Shown: positions 1 to 10,610, numbered from the stretch's first letter. The stretch: 64,000 bases of DNA from Rhizomys pruinosus (GCA_009823505.1 VZQC01007129.1:915557-979556); one strand, 5' to 3'. Program-made: numbers and translations. The notes: generated from the letters alone by a model not told the origin.

Positions 1-1682
1 CTGATTTTTCTAGATTTATTTTGTATCCTGCCTCTTTACCAAAGCTCTTAATCATTTCTAGGAGTTTTCTGGTGGAGTTCTTAGCATCCCTTAGGTAGAC
101 AATCATATCATCAGCAAAAAGGGATAGCTTGACTTCCTCTTTTCCAATTAGAACTCCTTTAATTTCCTTTTCTTGCCTTATTGCCCTAGCAAGGGTTTCC
201 AGCACTATATTGAAAAGGAGTGGTGACAGGGGGCAGCCTTGCCCAGTTCCTACCTTTAAGGGGAAAGCTTCTGTCATTTCCCCATTTAGGATGATATTGG
301 CTGTGGGTTTCCTGTATATGGCTTTGATTACATTGAGGAATGATCCCTCCAGTCCAATTCCCTCTAGGACTTTAAACATGAAGGGATGCTGGATTTTGTC
401 AAAGGCTTTCTCCTTTGACAAAAAGCATCAATTGAGATGATGATGTGATTTTTGTCCTTCAGTCCATTGATATGTTTGATGATGTTTATTGATTTTCATA
501 TGTTGAACCATCCCTGCATCTCTGGTATGAATCCAACTTGGTCATGATGGATGATCTTCTTGATGTGGGTCTGTATGTGATTTGCCAGTATCCTGTTTAG
601 AATTTTGGTGTCTGTATTCATTAGGGAGATGGGTCTATAGTTCTCCTTTTTGGTTGTATCTTTAACTGGTTTTGGTAATAGCATGATGCTGGCTTCATAG
701 AAGGAATCTGGGAGAACTCCCTTCATTTGTATCTTTCTAAACAACTTGAGTAGTAATGGTTGTAAGTCTTTTTGAAATATTTTATAGAATTCTGCCATGA
801 AACCATCTGGGCCTGGGCATTTTTTGTTTGGGAGGCTACTTATTACATCTTCAATTTCTTCCTGTATTATTGGTCTATTCAGGCTGTCGATCTCTTCTTG
901 GCTGAGCTTTGGTGATTCCCAGGATTTCAGATATTGATCCGTTTCTTCTAGGTTTTCCAAACTTAGTAGAGTATAGGTGTTTGAAGTAGTCCCTTATAAT
1001 TGGTTCTTTTCATTGTCTGTTGTGATATTTCCCCTTTCATCACAGATATTCTATTGATTTGGAGTTGTTCCTTCTTTCTTTTGGTTAATTGGGCTAGAGG
1101 TCTATCTTGTTTATTCTCTCAAAGAACCAACTTTTGGATTCATTGATTTTTTTTGTATGGTTTTCTTTGTTTCTATTTCATTGATCTCTGCTCTGAGTTT
1201 TGTTATTTCTTGTCTGCTGCGTTTAGGGTTCATCTGTTGTTTTCTCTCAAGTATTTTTAGCAGCAGTGTTAGATCATTCATTTATGCTCTTTCTGTTTTT
1301 TTAATGTAGGCACTTATAGCTATAAACTTCCCTCTTAGGACTGCTTTTAAAGTGTCCCATAGGTTTTGCTGTGTTGTTTTATCATTGTCATTCAGTTCCA
1401 GGAATGTTTTTATTTCTTTATTTCTTCCTTGACCCATTCATTATTCAGGAGAGTGTTGTTTAGTTTCCATGTGTTCTTGTAGGTTGTAGGGTTTATTCTG
1501 GTGTTGATATTGAGTTTTATTGCACTGTGGTCTGATAGAATGCATGAGATTATTTCAACCTTTTTGTATTTGTTGAGTTTTATCCTGTGTTCCAGTATAT
1601 GGTCTATTTTGGAGAATGTTCTGTGAAGTGCTGAGTAGAAAGTGTATTCTCTGATATTAGGGTGGAATATTCAGTAGATGTC
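1..1682 (-). mobile_element. LINE-1 ORF2 fragment (antisense)
   Basis: The minus strand carries LINE-1 ORF2. The frame at 496-960 encodes the start of the reverse transcriptase domain, with the motifs CPGPDGF and NYRPISLM. Further upstream on that strand, near 1590-1625, the end of the endonuclease domain is readable (TFSKIDHILEHR). Several stops and frame changes separate these pieces, so the copy is dead. The element runs off the left edge of the window. It stops abruptly at about 1682, inside the endonuclease domain, where a different repeat begins. Confidence 0.9.
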
Positions 1683-1961
1683 TGCCTGAGTGACTTCTGG
1701 CCTCCTGCCTGTGCCTCAGGAGCCAGCCCACACAAAGCCGCCAAGGGACCAGACCAAACCCAAATGCAACCCTCTGGTCACTCTGCAATTGCAAAGCGTG
1801 GTCCCGCCTAGACGGTGACCCTCTGCAAGACGGCTCAGAGTCGAGACCCTCTTCCAGCTGCCCCTGAGACAGTTCACCCGAAAAAGTACCTGCCTGAGTG
1901 ACTTCCGGCCTCCTCCCTGTGCCTCAGGAGCTGGCCCACACAAAGCCTCTGAGGGACCAGT
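1683..1961 (-). repeat. Tandem ~208-bp repeat, candidate L1 5' UTR monomers
   Basis: A segment starting TGCCTGAGTGACTT at 1683 recurs at 1891, a period of 208 bp, giving one full unit and a partial second one of about 70 bp. The sequence is GC-rich compared with its surroundings. It lies directly against the truncated LINE-1, on the side where that element's 5' end should be. About 200 bp is the size of rodent L1 promoter monomers, so that is my inference. I cannot match it to a named monomer family. Confidence 0.45.
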
Positions 1962-2048
1962 GATTTACATTTCCTAACTGGACATTATTTCACGTGCACA
2001 CTATCTATGCATTTTCTTTTGTTGAAGTCTCTTCTCAAAATTTTTGTT

Positions 2049-2246
2049 TATATTTTTATTTTCTATGCATGACTGTTTGTACATTTGTGTCATGCGATGC
2101 TTGTGGGGGCCAGAAGAGGGTGCTGGATCCCCCTGGAAGTGGAGTTAGGGATGGTTGTTTGCTGTCATGTGGGTGCTGGGAACTGATCCTGAGTCTTCTG
2201 CAAGAGCAGCCAGTGCTCTTAACCACTGAGCCATCTCTCTCACCAT
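2049..2246 (-). mobile_element. B2/B3-type SINE (reverse)
   Basis: On the minus strand it starts with GAGAGATGGCTCAGTGGTT, the tRNA-derived head with polymerase III box A, followed by CTCTTGCAGAAGACTC and the B2-type body. The A/T-rich tail lies to the left. Confidence 0.8.
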
Positions 2247-2334
2247 CAAAATTTTTGCTTATTGATTTTTTGTTTATCTGATTATTGAGTTTTGAGGGTT
2301 CTTCTTTATTTTTTTTTTGTGAAGCTTCATTTTA

Positions 2335-2430
2335 TTTTGGTTTACTCTTTGGTCATGCTGGGGGTGGAATCCAGGTCTTGTGCACGGTCGGTAGGCAGAG
2401 TGTTGCACTCCCAGCGTGTACCAGGTGACA
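2335..2430 (-). mobile_element. ID-like tRNA-derived SINE relic
   Basis: A T-rich stretch is followed by CATGCTGGGGGTGGAATCCAGG, resembling the reverse complement of an ID-type (tRNA-Ala-derived) SINE. It is diverged and short. Confidence 0.3.
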
Positions 2431-2439
2431 TGGCCTATT

Positions 2440-3325
2440 ATAAATACATTAATTTCGGTGGTTTTCAGGATATTCACAGAGTCATGTAGTCATTACCACA
2501 GTCCATTTTAAACCTTTAATCACCTCAGAGAGTAGCCTCTGAAATGGGAGACTTCAGAAGCCTGGGAGTGGGGCGAGGTGGGCAGCACAGTCGCACGTCT
2601 AGCTGCCCAGCCTTTCTTGGACTGTAAGGTTCTGGTTCCTGTTTTTCTTTCCCTTCATGGCTTTGGACAATCAAATCCTCTTCAGACCCGATAGAAAAAT
2701 CAAATCTATTTCTAACTCCCATTTTTGGCCCATCTGATGCTAATTTCAGAGGATGGGAATCTTGAAGGACATTAAAGGCCCCAGGCCAAAGCCCTTCCGG
2801 GACTTCCAGCTCTGGTACCCCTCAGAGGAGTCTGCACCTCTTGCCAATAAACTTCACTTTTACTTTGCTCAGAGCACTACTGCTTGTCTTTTAATTCTTT
2901 TATTATCAGAGAAAAAGAACATAGTAGCCCAGCTGGTATCACATCAACTCCTTTAGTTGTCACTTCTCAACTACTTCTTTCCTTTCTGTTTGTATATGTA
3001 TTAGTTTATTCTGGACATTTCATATTAATGGGACCTGCAATCTTTTATGATCAGAATAATAATCTGCAATCTTTTATGATCAGAAGGTTCTTTGTATATT
3101 AAACCCCATAATATATAAATTGAAAAAATCAGCTACCATGTATGGTTTGGATACGTTCCCTCAAACCTAGGGCTTTTGAAAATTCTCTTACCAGAATTCT
3201 TAATCTCGATCAAGTGCAGATTATCAGCTTTTTCTCTTATGAGTCATCTTTTTGGGGTTGTAATTAAGAAATCTTTGCCTACCCTATAATCACAAACATG
3301 GAGGGATGGCCATTATTAAAATACT
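2440..3325. other. No gene seen; weak LTR-like stretch
   Basis: I see no coding exon here. The part at about 2750-2900 has a CTCTGGTACCCCTCAGAGG block followed by CCAATAAACTTCAC, which resembles the R/U5 region of a solo LTR, but I found no paired ends. A sentence-length A/T-rich stretch at 3000-3300 has no recognisable content. Confidence 0.3.
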
Positions 3326-3327
3326 AG

Positions 3328-3503
3328 AGGCCAGGCGTGGTGGCGCATGCCTTTAATTCTAGCACTTGGGAGGCAGAGGCAGGCAGATCTTTGTGAGATC
3401 AAGGCCAGCCTGGTCTACAGAGCAAGTTCCAGGACATCTTGGGCTACAGGGAAACCCTGTCTCAAAAAGACCAAGAAATAAAAAAAAAATAAAAAAATAA
3501 AAG
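3328..3503 (+). mobile_element. B1 SINE with A-rich tail
   Basis: It begins GGCCAGGCGTGGTGGCGCAT and ends with CCCTGTCTCAAAAAGACC and an A-rich tail. This is the 7SL-RNA-derived B1 pattern, full length. Confidence 0.93.
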
Positions 3504-3878
3504 ACTAAAACAGTGGAATACATTCCCATGAAGAGATCTTCACAAGCTAGGCCCAGTAATCCCCAACAGGAGAAACACACCTCCAGCCAAACAACTGGGC
3601 TATGTCAGCTGACTTCACAGAGGGGCAGTGCCGCAGCCAGTGATCCCACCTCTGCTAGGTCTGGGCACTGATCAACCTGCACTGCCTGGGATTGTGTCAC
3701 TGAAAAGTGACAAACACAGTGGCTCACACTGAACTGGATGAACATCGTCCAGTGTGGACAATCCTCATTCACAAGCTGGGAAGTATGTGCCAGGAAACCA
3801 CACATAAAGTCCTGCTAATGCTCTTTCCAGTTAAATCTCCAGCGAGCAGCCTGCACTACAGTTGCCACCTTGGTCTTT

Positions 3879-4101
3879 TTCCTCCTCCTCCTCCTCTTCC
3901 TCCTCCTCCTCCTCCTCCTCCTCCTCCTCCTCTCCTCTTCTTCTTCTTCTTCTTCTTCTTCTTCTTCTTCTTCTTCTTCTTCTTCTTCTTCTTCTTCTTC
4001 TTCTTCTTCTTCTTTTCTTCCTCTTCTTCTTCTTCTTCTTCTTCTTCTTCTTCTTCTTCTTCTTCTTCTTCTTCTTCTTCTTCTTCTTCTTCTTCTTCTT
4101 C
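3879..4101. repeat. Polypyrimidine microsatellite (CCT)n then (CTT)n
   Basis: About 220 bp is made almost only of C and T on the plus strand, starting as CCT repeats and passing to CTT repeats with one interruption near 4015-4022. It abuts a reverse SINE, so it probably grew in or beside the purine-rich SINE tail. Confidence 0.97.
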
Positions 4102-4347
4102 CTGATCTTTTTGAGACAGGGTCTCTCTATAGCCCCAGCTGCCTGAAACTCATTTTGTAGACCAGGCTAGTCTTGAACTCACAGAGATCCACCTGCCTCT
4201 GCCTCCCGGGTGCTAGGATTAAAGGCATGTACCACCACACTCGGCTTAAAGATGGTTCTTAGCCACCATGTGGATGCTGGGAATCGAACCTGGGTCCTTT
4301 GCAAGAGCAGATGGCGCTCTTAACCACTGAGCCATCTCTCCAGCCCT
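4102..4347 (-). mobile_element. Chimeric B2-head + B1 SINE (reverse)
   Basis: Read on the minus strand, a B2-type head (4250-4347, GCTGGAGAGATGGCTCAGTG to TAAGAACCATCTTTAA) runs straight into a complete B1 (4102-4249) with no B2 tail between. The same join is present at 35793-36030, and a decayed version at 42680-42968. This suggests one dimeric SINE family rather than independent insertions. Confidence 0.75.
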
Positions 4348-4394
4348 TCTTTTTCTTTTTTAATGGTCAAGTCCTTTGAATTTGCTTAACATAA

Positions 4395-4610
4395 TCTTTT
4401 TGAAAAAATTTTTATTTTTAATGTGTATAAGTGTATTGCCTTCATGTGTGTAAGTGCACCCATGTTGTGTAATGGCTGAGGATATCAGAAGAGGGCATTG
4501 GATCCTCTGGAACTGGAGTTAGGTTGTTAGCTGCCATGTTAGTGCTAGAACCTGGGTCTTCTGCAAGTGCATTCAGTGCTCTAAACCACAGAGCCATCTC
4601 TCCAACCCCT
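4395..4610 (-). mobile_element. B2-type SINE (reverse)
   Basis: The right end gives GGTTGGAGAGATGGCTCTGTGG on the minus strand. The body has the CCAGAGGATCC and GGTGCACTTACACAC-type segments, and the A/T tail lies at 4395-4430. Confidence 0.85.
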
Positions 4611-4824
4611 GCCCCCCGCCCCTATGCCCCTAAACATCATCTATTACAGATGAAAAGGAGGTGAAATGTCTTGCCTCTGGCCACCCAGCAGGGACATATG
4701 GATTATAAAGATCACTGGTTACCTGGTATTGCTCTCTAAAACTAAGACCTCTCCAAATATTTTACTTGAGCTCCACATTTTAAATGCATGTTTAACTATT
4801 CAATATTGTAGTAACTTGTAGTTG

Positions 4825-5249
4825 GTTCAGAAATGTTCCCCAAAGCCCCATGTATCAAAAGCTTCATCCCCAGGGTGGTGCTAGTATTTCCTACTGGTAG
4901 GTCCCTTGGTTACTGGGGTCATGCCCTGGAAGGGGATTGTGGGCCCCTAGTCTCTTCCTCTTTGTTTCCTGGATCATGTACCATGAGATAGTACTTCACC
5001 ACAGACCCCAAATTATGGGGTCAATTTTCTATTTATTGGAATATTCACAGCTGTGAGCCAAAATATGTGTCAGGCAGGCCTTTCATTGTTGTGACAAAGG
5101 CTTGGAATAGTTTAAAGGAGAAAGGATTTATTCTGATTCTGATTTCAGATGTTTCAGTAGCTTTGGGCCTGAGGAGCACGCAGTGCAGCCAAGTGTCATG
5201 GTGGGAGGAGTATGTGGTGAAGGAGACTCGGCATGGCATTAGGAGAGAG

Positions 5250-5301
<52 letters not shown>

Positions 5302-5470
5302 CTTCATATATATACCTTCAGGAGCCACTTCCTCTAACTAGACCCAGCCTTCCATAATTCCATCACTTCCCAATAGGCTGTTCAAATCCTTAATCCATCC
5401 ATGGACTAAATTGTTGATTGGGTGTGAGCCCTCATTATCTCACTGTCTTTGGAAACCCTCTCATAAATGC
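4825..5470. mobile_element. MaLR-like LTR fragments in opposite orientations
   Basis: 4825-5065 resembles the 3' part of a MaLR-type LTR in plus orientation: a GGTCCCTTGGTTACTGGGG block, then AGCTGTGAGCCAAAATA. 5078-5470 resembles the reverse of such an LTR, with TTCATTGTTGTGACAAAGGC and GGATTTATTCTG, and is interrupted by a GA repeat. Family assignment is by general resemblance only. Confidence 0.35.
5247..5299. repeat. (GA)n microsatellite
   Basis: An almost uninterrupted run of GA dinucleotides about 50 bp long. Confidence 0.97.
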
Positions 5471-5483
5471 ACTGCGTTAGTTA

Positions 5484-6735
5484 ATTTTTGTTGCTGTATA
5501 AAATACCATGACCAAGTCAACTTATAGAAGAGGAGTTTATTTTGGCTTATGGTTCCAGAGGGATAAATGATTGCAGAGTCCATTGTGGTGGGGAGGCGTG
5601 CAGCAGGCAATAGTCAATCATCGTGGTGGGGAGGCATGCAGTGGGCAATGGTAAATCATCGTGGTGGGGAGGCGTGCAGCAGGCAATGGTCAGTCGTCGT
5701 GGTGGGGAGGTGTGCAGCGGGCAATGGTCAGTCATCGTGGTGGGGAGGTGTGCAGCAGGCAACGGTCAGTCATCATGATGGGGAGGTGTGCAGCAGGCAA
5801 TGGTCAATCATCATGATGGGGAGGTGTGCAGCAGGCAATGGTCAATCATCGTGGTGGGGAGGCGTGCAGCAGGCAGTGGTCAGTCATCGTGGTGGGGAGG
5901 CGTGCAGCAGGCAATGGTCAGTCATTGTGGTGGGGAGGTGTGCAGCAGGCAATGGTCAGCATCGTGGTGGGGAGGCGTGCAGCAGGCAATGGTCAGTCAT
6001 CATGGTGGGGAGGTGTGCAGCAGGCAATGGTCAATCATCGTGGTGGGGAGGTGTGCAGCAGGCAATGGTCAGTCATCGTGGTGGGGAGGTGTGCAGCAGG
6101 CAACGGTCAGTCATCATGATGGGGAGGTGTGCAGCAGGCAATGGTCACTCATCGTGGTGGGGAGGTGTGCAGCAGGCAACGGTCAGTCATCGTGGTGGGG
6201 AGGCATGCAGCAGGCAATGGTCAGTCATCGTGGTGGGGAGGCATGCAGCAGGCAATGGTCAGTCATCGTGGTGGGGAGGCATGCAGCAGGCAATGGTCAG
6301 TCGTCTTGGTGGGGAGGTGTGCAGAGGCAATGGTCAGTCATCATGGTGGGGAGGTGTGCAGCAGGCAATGGTCAGTCATCATGTTGGGGAGGTGTGCAGC
6401 AGGCAACGGTCAGTCATCGTGGTGGGGAGGCGTGCAGCAGGCAACGGTCAGTGGTGGCAGGAAGCAAAGCTTAGACATCACAACTCAAAGCAGAGTGAGA
6501 ACTAGAAAGGGGGCTTGGATCTGAACTCTCCTCATTTTGGTTGAGTGCGTGCATCTTTAACAGCTAGGCTATCTCTCTCGCTCAAGGCTGTGAACACTCA
6601 AAGCCTGCCCCCAGTAACATATTTCCTTCAGAAGGCCACATGTCCTAAATCTCCCAAGCCATGCCACCAGCCAGGGATCAAGTGTTCCAATACCTGAACT
6701 TATGGGGACATTTTCATTCAACTACCACACATACC
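5484..6735 (-). mobile_element. MaLR-like LTR (reverse) split by a minisatellite
   Basis: The left end, GTTAGTTAATTTTTGTTGCTG, and the right half, AAAGCCTGCCCCCAGTAACA through GGGACATTTTCATTCAACTACC, are the two ends of a common rodent LTR-like repeat in reverse orientation. The centre, normally one copy of a GTGGGGAGGC-type segment, is expanded into the 38-bp minisatellite listed separately. Confidence 0.45.
5575..6452. repeat. 38-bp minisatellite, about 23 copies
   Basis: The unit has core GTGGTGGGGAGGCGTGCAGC followed by AGGCAATGGTCAGTCATC, period 38 bp. Copies differ by single substitutions (GCGTG/GTGTG/GCATG, AATGG/AACGG, GTCAGTC/GTCAATC) and by a few short deletions, for example near 5960 and 6323. 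The unit has no stop in several frames, which produces long spurious open frames. Confidence 0.97.
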
Positions 6736-7157
6736 TAGAAATGTCCTTTCCTAACCTCCTAGAAAGCTCCCAGTCTAATTAAGTGGACAGTAAAGACTGA
6801 ATATCCTAGTTAATTATAGCAAAAATTTTGCTGTAGTGATAGGAAGCTAACAGAAACTTCCACAAGAAACCTTGGACATGTTGGGTGCTAATGTTGAACA
6901 TTTTAGAGATGGCCAGCAGTTTCTTCTCACTAAAGTTTCTCCTGTTATATCTGTATAATTAAAGAGAATAATGAAACGGCAAGCACATCAGTCTTCTGCC
7001 TACTGCTAGCATTCTAGTTCCTAGTCTTCGGCAAAGTGGAATTTAAAAAAATATTTTGTGCAAAAATACTTCAAGGCCTTTCAATCTAAAAACATCAGTT
7101 TGGGAATGGTAATACAATGCATCTGTCATCCATGTCTAATTTATTTTTAAAAAGATT
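6736..7157. other. No gene seen
   Basis: A/T-rich sequence between repeats. I see no exon, RNA gene or clear repeat. Confidence 0.4.
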
Positions 7158-7305
7158 GTAGCTGGGTGTGGTGGTGCATGTCTTTAATTCCAGCACTTGG
7201 GAGGCAGAGGCAGGCGGATCTCTGTGAGTTCAAGGTCAGCCTAATCTACATAGTGAGCTCCAGGCCAGTTGGGAATAAAGGGACACTCTGCCTCAAAAAG
7301 ACCAA
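7158..7305 (+). mobile_element. B1 SINE
   Basis: Starts AGCTGGGTGTGGTGGTGCAT and ends CTGCCTCAAAAAGACC. It runs directly into a reverse B2. Confidence 0.92.
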
Positions 7306-7307
7306 AA

Positions 7308-7516
7308 AAATTTGTATTTATTATTTTATGTGTATGAGTGTATTACCTACATGTATGTAAATGCACCTGTGTCATGCAATGCCCATGGAAGTGAGATTTT
7401 CCTGGAACTGGAGTTATGGACAGTTGTTAGCTGCCATGTGGGTGCCAGGAATCAAACCCAGGTCCTCTATAAAAGCAGCCAGTGCTCTTAACCACTGAGC
7501 CCACTCTCCAGCCCCC
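7308..7516 (-). mobile_element. B2-type SINE (reverse)
   Basis: The A/T-rich tail is on the left. The head on the right is readable on the minus strand as GGCTGGAGAGTGGGCTCAGTGG, with AGCACTGGCTGCT. Confidence 0.88.
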
Positions 7517-7589
7517 TTGTCTAATTTCTTATTTTACCCATCAGAACATTCTCTTCGTACTCTGTGATTGACCCATGTTATACCTTGGA

Positions 7590-7868
7590 TATTGAATGTC
7601 TTCCCTAGGCCCACAATTGAAGGTGTGGTTCCCAGTCTTTGGTACTACTGAGAGGTCCTACTGGAGAAAGTTAGGTCATTGGCATGTGCCCTTACAGGAG
7701 TTTTGGGACTCTGGTCTCCTCTTTTTTCCTTTCTGTTTCCTGTATTTGATGAGATAAATTGGCCTCCTTTCTAATGTGCTCACAGGATGATATACTGCTC
7801 AAACTAACAGGGCCAAGTGAGTCGGACCGAAGCCTCCAAAACTGTGAGCTAAAATAAAGCTTTCTATG
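7590..7868 (+). mobile_element. MaLR-like LTR fragment
   Basis: Contains GGTTCCCAGTCTTTGGTACT, a GGTCATTGGCATGTGCCC block, CCTCCAAAACTGTGAGC and TAAAATAAAGCTTTC. That order (fold-over body, CTGTGAGC, poly(A) signal) fits the 3' half of a MaLR-type LTR. Confidence 0.4.
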
Positions 7869-8078
7869 ACTGAGATAGCTCAGGGGTTAGCAGAGGATCT
7901 GGGTTCAAGTCCCAGCACCCACATGGTGGCTAACAACTGTCTGTAACTCCAGGTCCAAGGAATCTTATGCCCTCTTTTGACTTCTGCCAGCATTGAGTGA
8001 CACAGGTGCACTTACATATGTGAAGACACTATATTCATACACATAAAATAAAAATAAATAATATATAAAAAATAAACA
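7869..8078 (+). mobile_element. B2-type SINE
   Basis: Head GACTGAGATAGCTCAGGGGTT, internal GGGTTCAAGTCCCAGCACCC (box B), and tail ACACATAAAATAAAAATAAA. Confidence 0.85.
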
Positions 8079-8095
8079 TTCCCTTCATTTTTTGA

Positions 8096-8121
8096 TTATT
8101 ATTATTATTATTATTATTATT
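8096..8121. repeat. (TTA)n microsatellite
   Basis: Short run of TTA triplets ending at the poly(A) side of a reverse B1. Confidence 0.9.
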
Positions 8122-8266
8122 TGGTCTTTTTGAGACAGGGTCTCCCTTTAGTCCTAACTGGTCTGGAGCTCGCTCTGTACACCCTCTGGCCTTGAAATCA
8201 CAGAGATCCACCTGCCTCTGCCTCCCGAGTGGTGGGATTAAAGGTGTGAGCCACCATGTCCAGCTT
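8122..8266 (-). mobile_element. B1 SINE (reverse)
   Basis: Starts GGTCTTTTTGAGACAGGGTC and ends at GGTGTGAGCCACCATGTCCAG, the full B1 in reverse. Confidence 0.92.
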
Positions 8267-8267
8267 A

Positions 8268-8478
8268 TTTATTATTTTTATTTTATGTATATGAAAGTAA
8301 TGCATGTAGATAGGTGCACCCATGTCATGTAATGCCTGTGGTGGTGGGAAGAGAGCATCAGATTCTTTGGAATTTGAATTACAGATAGTTGTTAGCGTCC
8401 ATGTGGGTGCTGGGAATCGAACCCAGATCCTCTGCAAGAGCAATCATGCTCTTAGCCACTGAGCCATCTGTCCAGCTC
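8268..8478 (-). mobile_element. B2-type SINE (reverse)
   Basis: A/T tail, then the body with GGTGCTGGGAATCGAACCCAG and ending ACTGAGCCATCTGTCCAGC. It retains its own tail next to the B1, so this is two adjacent insertions and not the chimera. Confidence 0.9.
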
Positions 8479-8486
8479 CAACCTTT

Positions 8487-8525
<39 letters not shown>

Positions 8526-8668
8526 GTCTTTTTGAGACAGGGACTTCCTATAGCCCCAGCTAGCCTGGAACTCACCGCGTAGACCAGGCTGGCCTTGAAC
8601 TCACAGAGACCCGCCTGCCTCTGCCTCCCAAGTGCTGGGATTAAAGGCATGTGCCACCATTCCCAGAT
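8487..8668 (-). mobile_element. B1 SINE (reverse) with long poly(T)
   Basis: A run of about 37 T (8488-8524) is followed by a full-length reverse B1. The long intact tail suggests a relatively young insertion. Confidence 0.93.
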
Positions 8669-8689
8669 AGCATTTCCTTCTCAAAAGGC

Positions 8690-8783
8690 AGATCTCTGAG
8701 TTCAAGGCCAACCTAGTGTACAGAGTGAGTTCCAGGCCAGCTGGGACTAAAGGGAGACCCTGTCTCAAAAAGACTAAAAAAAA
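8690..8783 (+). mobile_element. B1 SINE, 5'-truncated
   Basis: Only the right two thirds of B1 is present (GGCAGATCTCTGAGTTCAAGG to CTGTCTCAAAAAGAC). Confidence 0.85.
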
Positions 8784-10239
8784 AGTGGATTACTGCAGGT
8801 ATTTTGTCATAGCAACAGATAGCTGACTAATAGTCAATTTATAGACTTAATGGGATCATTTTTCCTCATCAGGAAATTGTATTTCCCAGGGTACCTTGCA
8901 TTTGAATTGAATGTGTGGCAGATCCTGAGGTCCAGCTAGGGTGTGTGCAGTAGGGCATGTTCTTTCCTCCCCTTTCATGGAGGTCAGATTTATTCTGGTC
9001 GAGTGGAGAATGATGAGAGTTGGATGAGGGTCATTGGTTGGGTAGATGAGGGAGCTCTTTTAGGAGGAGTTCTCTGAGCTATACTTACCTATGACATGAG
9101 GGAGAGACCAGTCTTTGTCAAGCCACTGAGATGCTTGTTGTTGCAGCATACCCAGGTCCTTCCTGACTATATTGGATTAAGCAAATAAGACAATTTTTCT
9201 AATAGAGCTTTTATCTATTTTACACTGGGTTCCTTATATTATTTATTGAAATGTAAAAATTCTGTTGCTTTAAAAGATCCCAGAATGACTTTAGGCTGCA
9301 TTTTACAGATAGGGAATTCAGGGACCTGCAGGAAGTGATTTACCTCGAGTTGTACACTTGAAGCAGGGCTGGACTCCAACTCTGATGTATTTTGGCCTGT
9401 CATTTCTTTCGGTAACGACAGTTGGTTTTCCTTATCTTCTTTTTCAGGAACATGGTTCATGCAAGATTCATTTTCATTTCTGAACTCCGGGTCTGCCTCA
9501 TTTGTATAATTTGTTACCCAGTACTCGGTGATTAGCCTTGTGATGCACATGTGACCTAGACTGGACCAAACTCCAACCAATCCCAGGTTTTTTTCTGAAA
9601 CTGTAGTTATTGAATCAATATTAGTCTCCAGCTGGGGCTGAGAAGGGGGGATAGCCTAGGATATCTAGAGTGGGAATGGAGCAAACAAATAGAACATGCT
9701 GACAGAAAGAGGGGCCCAAAGACAGCTTCTGTGTATCTGGGTCCAGCCGGGCCCACAGCCAGAACCAGTAGATACCTTTATTGCCACTTTGGATCTGTTC
9801 TGCCCCTTGCACCTGAAATGCTCCTGCTCTGCATGTACTGTTGGCACCGGTTCCTCAAGGGACAGGACTAATTGTTTTCCGCTTGTTTGTTGTTTGCTGA
9901 CAAGAACATGGAAGCCCCATCAGTTTGTGATGAAGTGCTTCAAGTCTCCTGGATTCAAGGCTTGTGACCCATGTGGCCACAGGATGTCCCACATGGGAGC
10001 TCTGCAGTGCTTTTAGTCCTGCCCTAGCACAGTCATGCTCTGTCTGAGCAAGTTTCATGAAAGAATGCCAAACCCAACACTCTCCAGGACTTAGTTGGTA
10101 CTTAAACATTGCTCAAATTGAAAGAAATATTCCTTCAAAAATGTGCAGAGTGTAGGATGAAGTTTGCTGAAATAAGATTCACAAATGACACACTAACATA
10201 TTCAATCTCATTAATATTACACATAAAACAGATGGAGCA
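8784..10239. other. Mostly unique DNA with a MIR relic
   Basis: 9290-9390 matches the reverse of a MIR element (TTTTACAGATAGGGAATTCAGG, then a TGGACTCCAACTC end). An open frame on the minus strand at 9239-9580 overlaps this MIR and shows no domain, so I do not call it a gene. The rest shows nothing I can name. Confidence 0.4.
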
Positions 10240-10610
10240 ATGAGTTTGTCAAGGAGTAAAAGTTAGCTGGCCAGAGAGAAGTGCTACTTCGATGGGCCGC
10301 TAGGAGTAGGAGGGTGCTGCAGCCTTTTTGGAGCATAATTTGACAGTGGTGTACACAGGTGCACAAGAATGTACCTTCCTGCTTATCACTTATTGTACAA
10401 ATAAACCCCAGTGAATCTACAAAGGCATAAGTAGATGCAAAAGGGTTAAGAAGTGTTTGTAATAGCAAAAATACAAGGAAGACATGCCCACAGAGAGGGG
10501 ACTGTCTCTATGAATACATCCAAACCATGGAACGAATTTCAGTTGTAACAAGAATGCAGTTCGTGGATCAACATCTCATCTAAACATATATGTCTATAAC
10601 AAAGTAACCT
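10240..10610 (+). mobile_element. Old LINE-1 ORF2 3' fragment
   Basis: Degenerate match to the end of L1 ORF2: TTTGTAATAGCAAAAATACAAGG, then a GGGGACTGTCTCTATGAATACATCC block and CATGGAACGAATTTCAG. Very diverged, hence ancient. Confidence 0.5.

Noticed and set aside
3707..4160. Open frames of poly-Ser, poly-Leu and poly-Phe
   Set aside because: They follow from the CCT/CTT repeat tract.
5575..6452. CRISPR-like appearance of regularly spaced repeats
   Set aside because: The repeats are contiguous tandem units with no unique spacers, in mammalian DNA.
5567..6524. A 312-codon and other open frames with repeated Ser/Trp/Gly/Gln units
   Set aside because: They are products of the 38-bp minisatellite inside an LTR, not genes.
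8122..8478. A further B2-B1 chimeric SINE
   Set aside because: Here the B2 keeps its full A/T-rich tail between the two elements, so these are two independent neighbouring insertions.
9239..9580. 113-codon minus-strand frame that looks protein-like in composition
   Set aside because: It overlaps a MIR relic, shows no domain or splice signals, and has no neighbouring exon.
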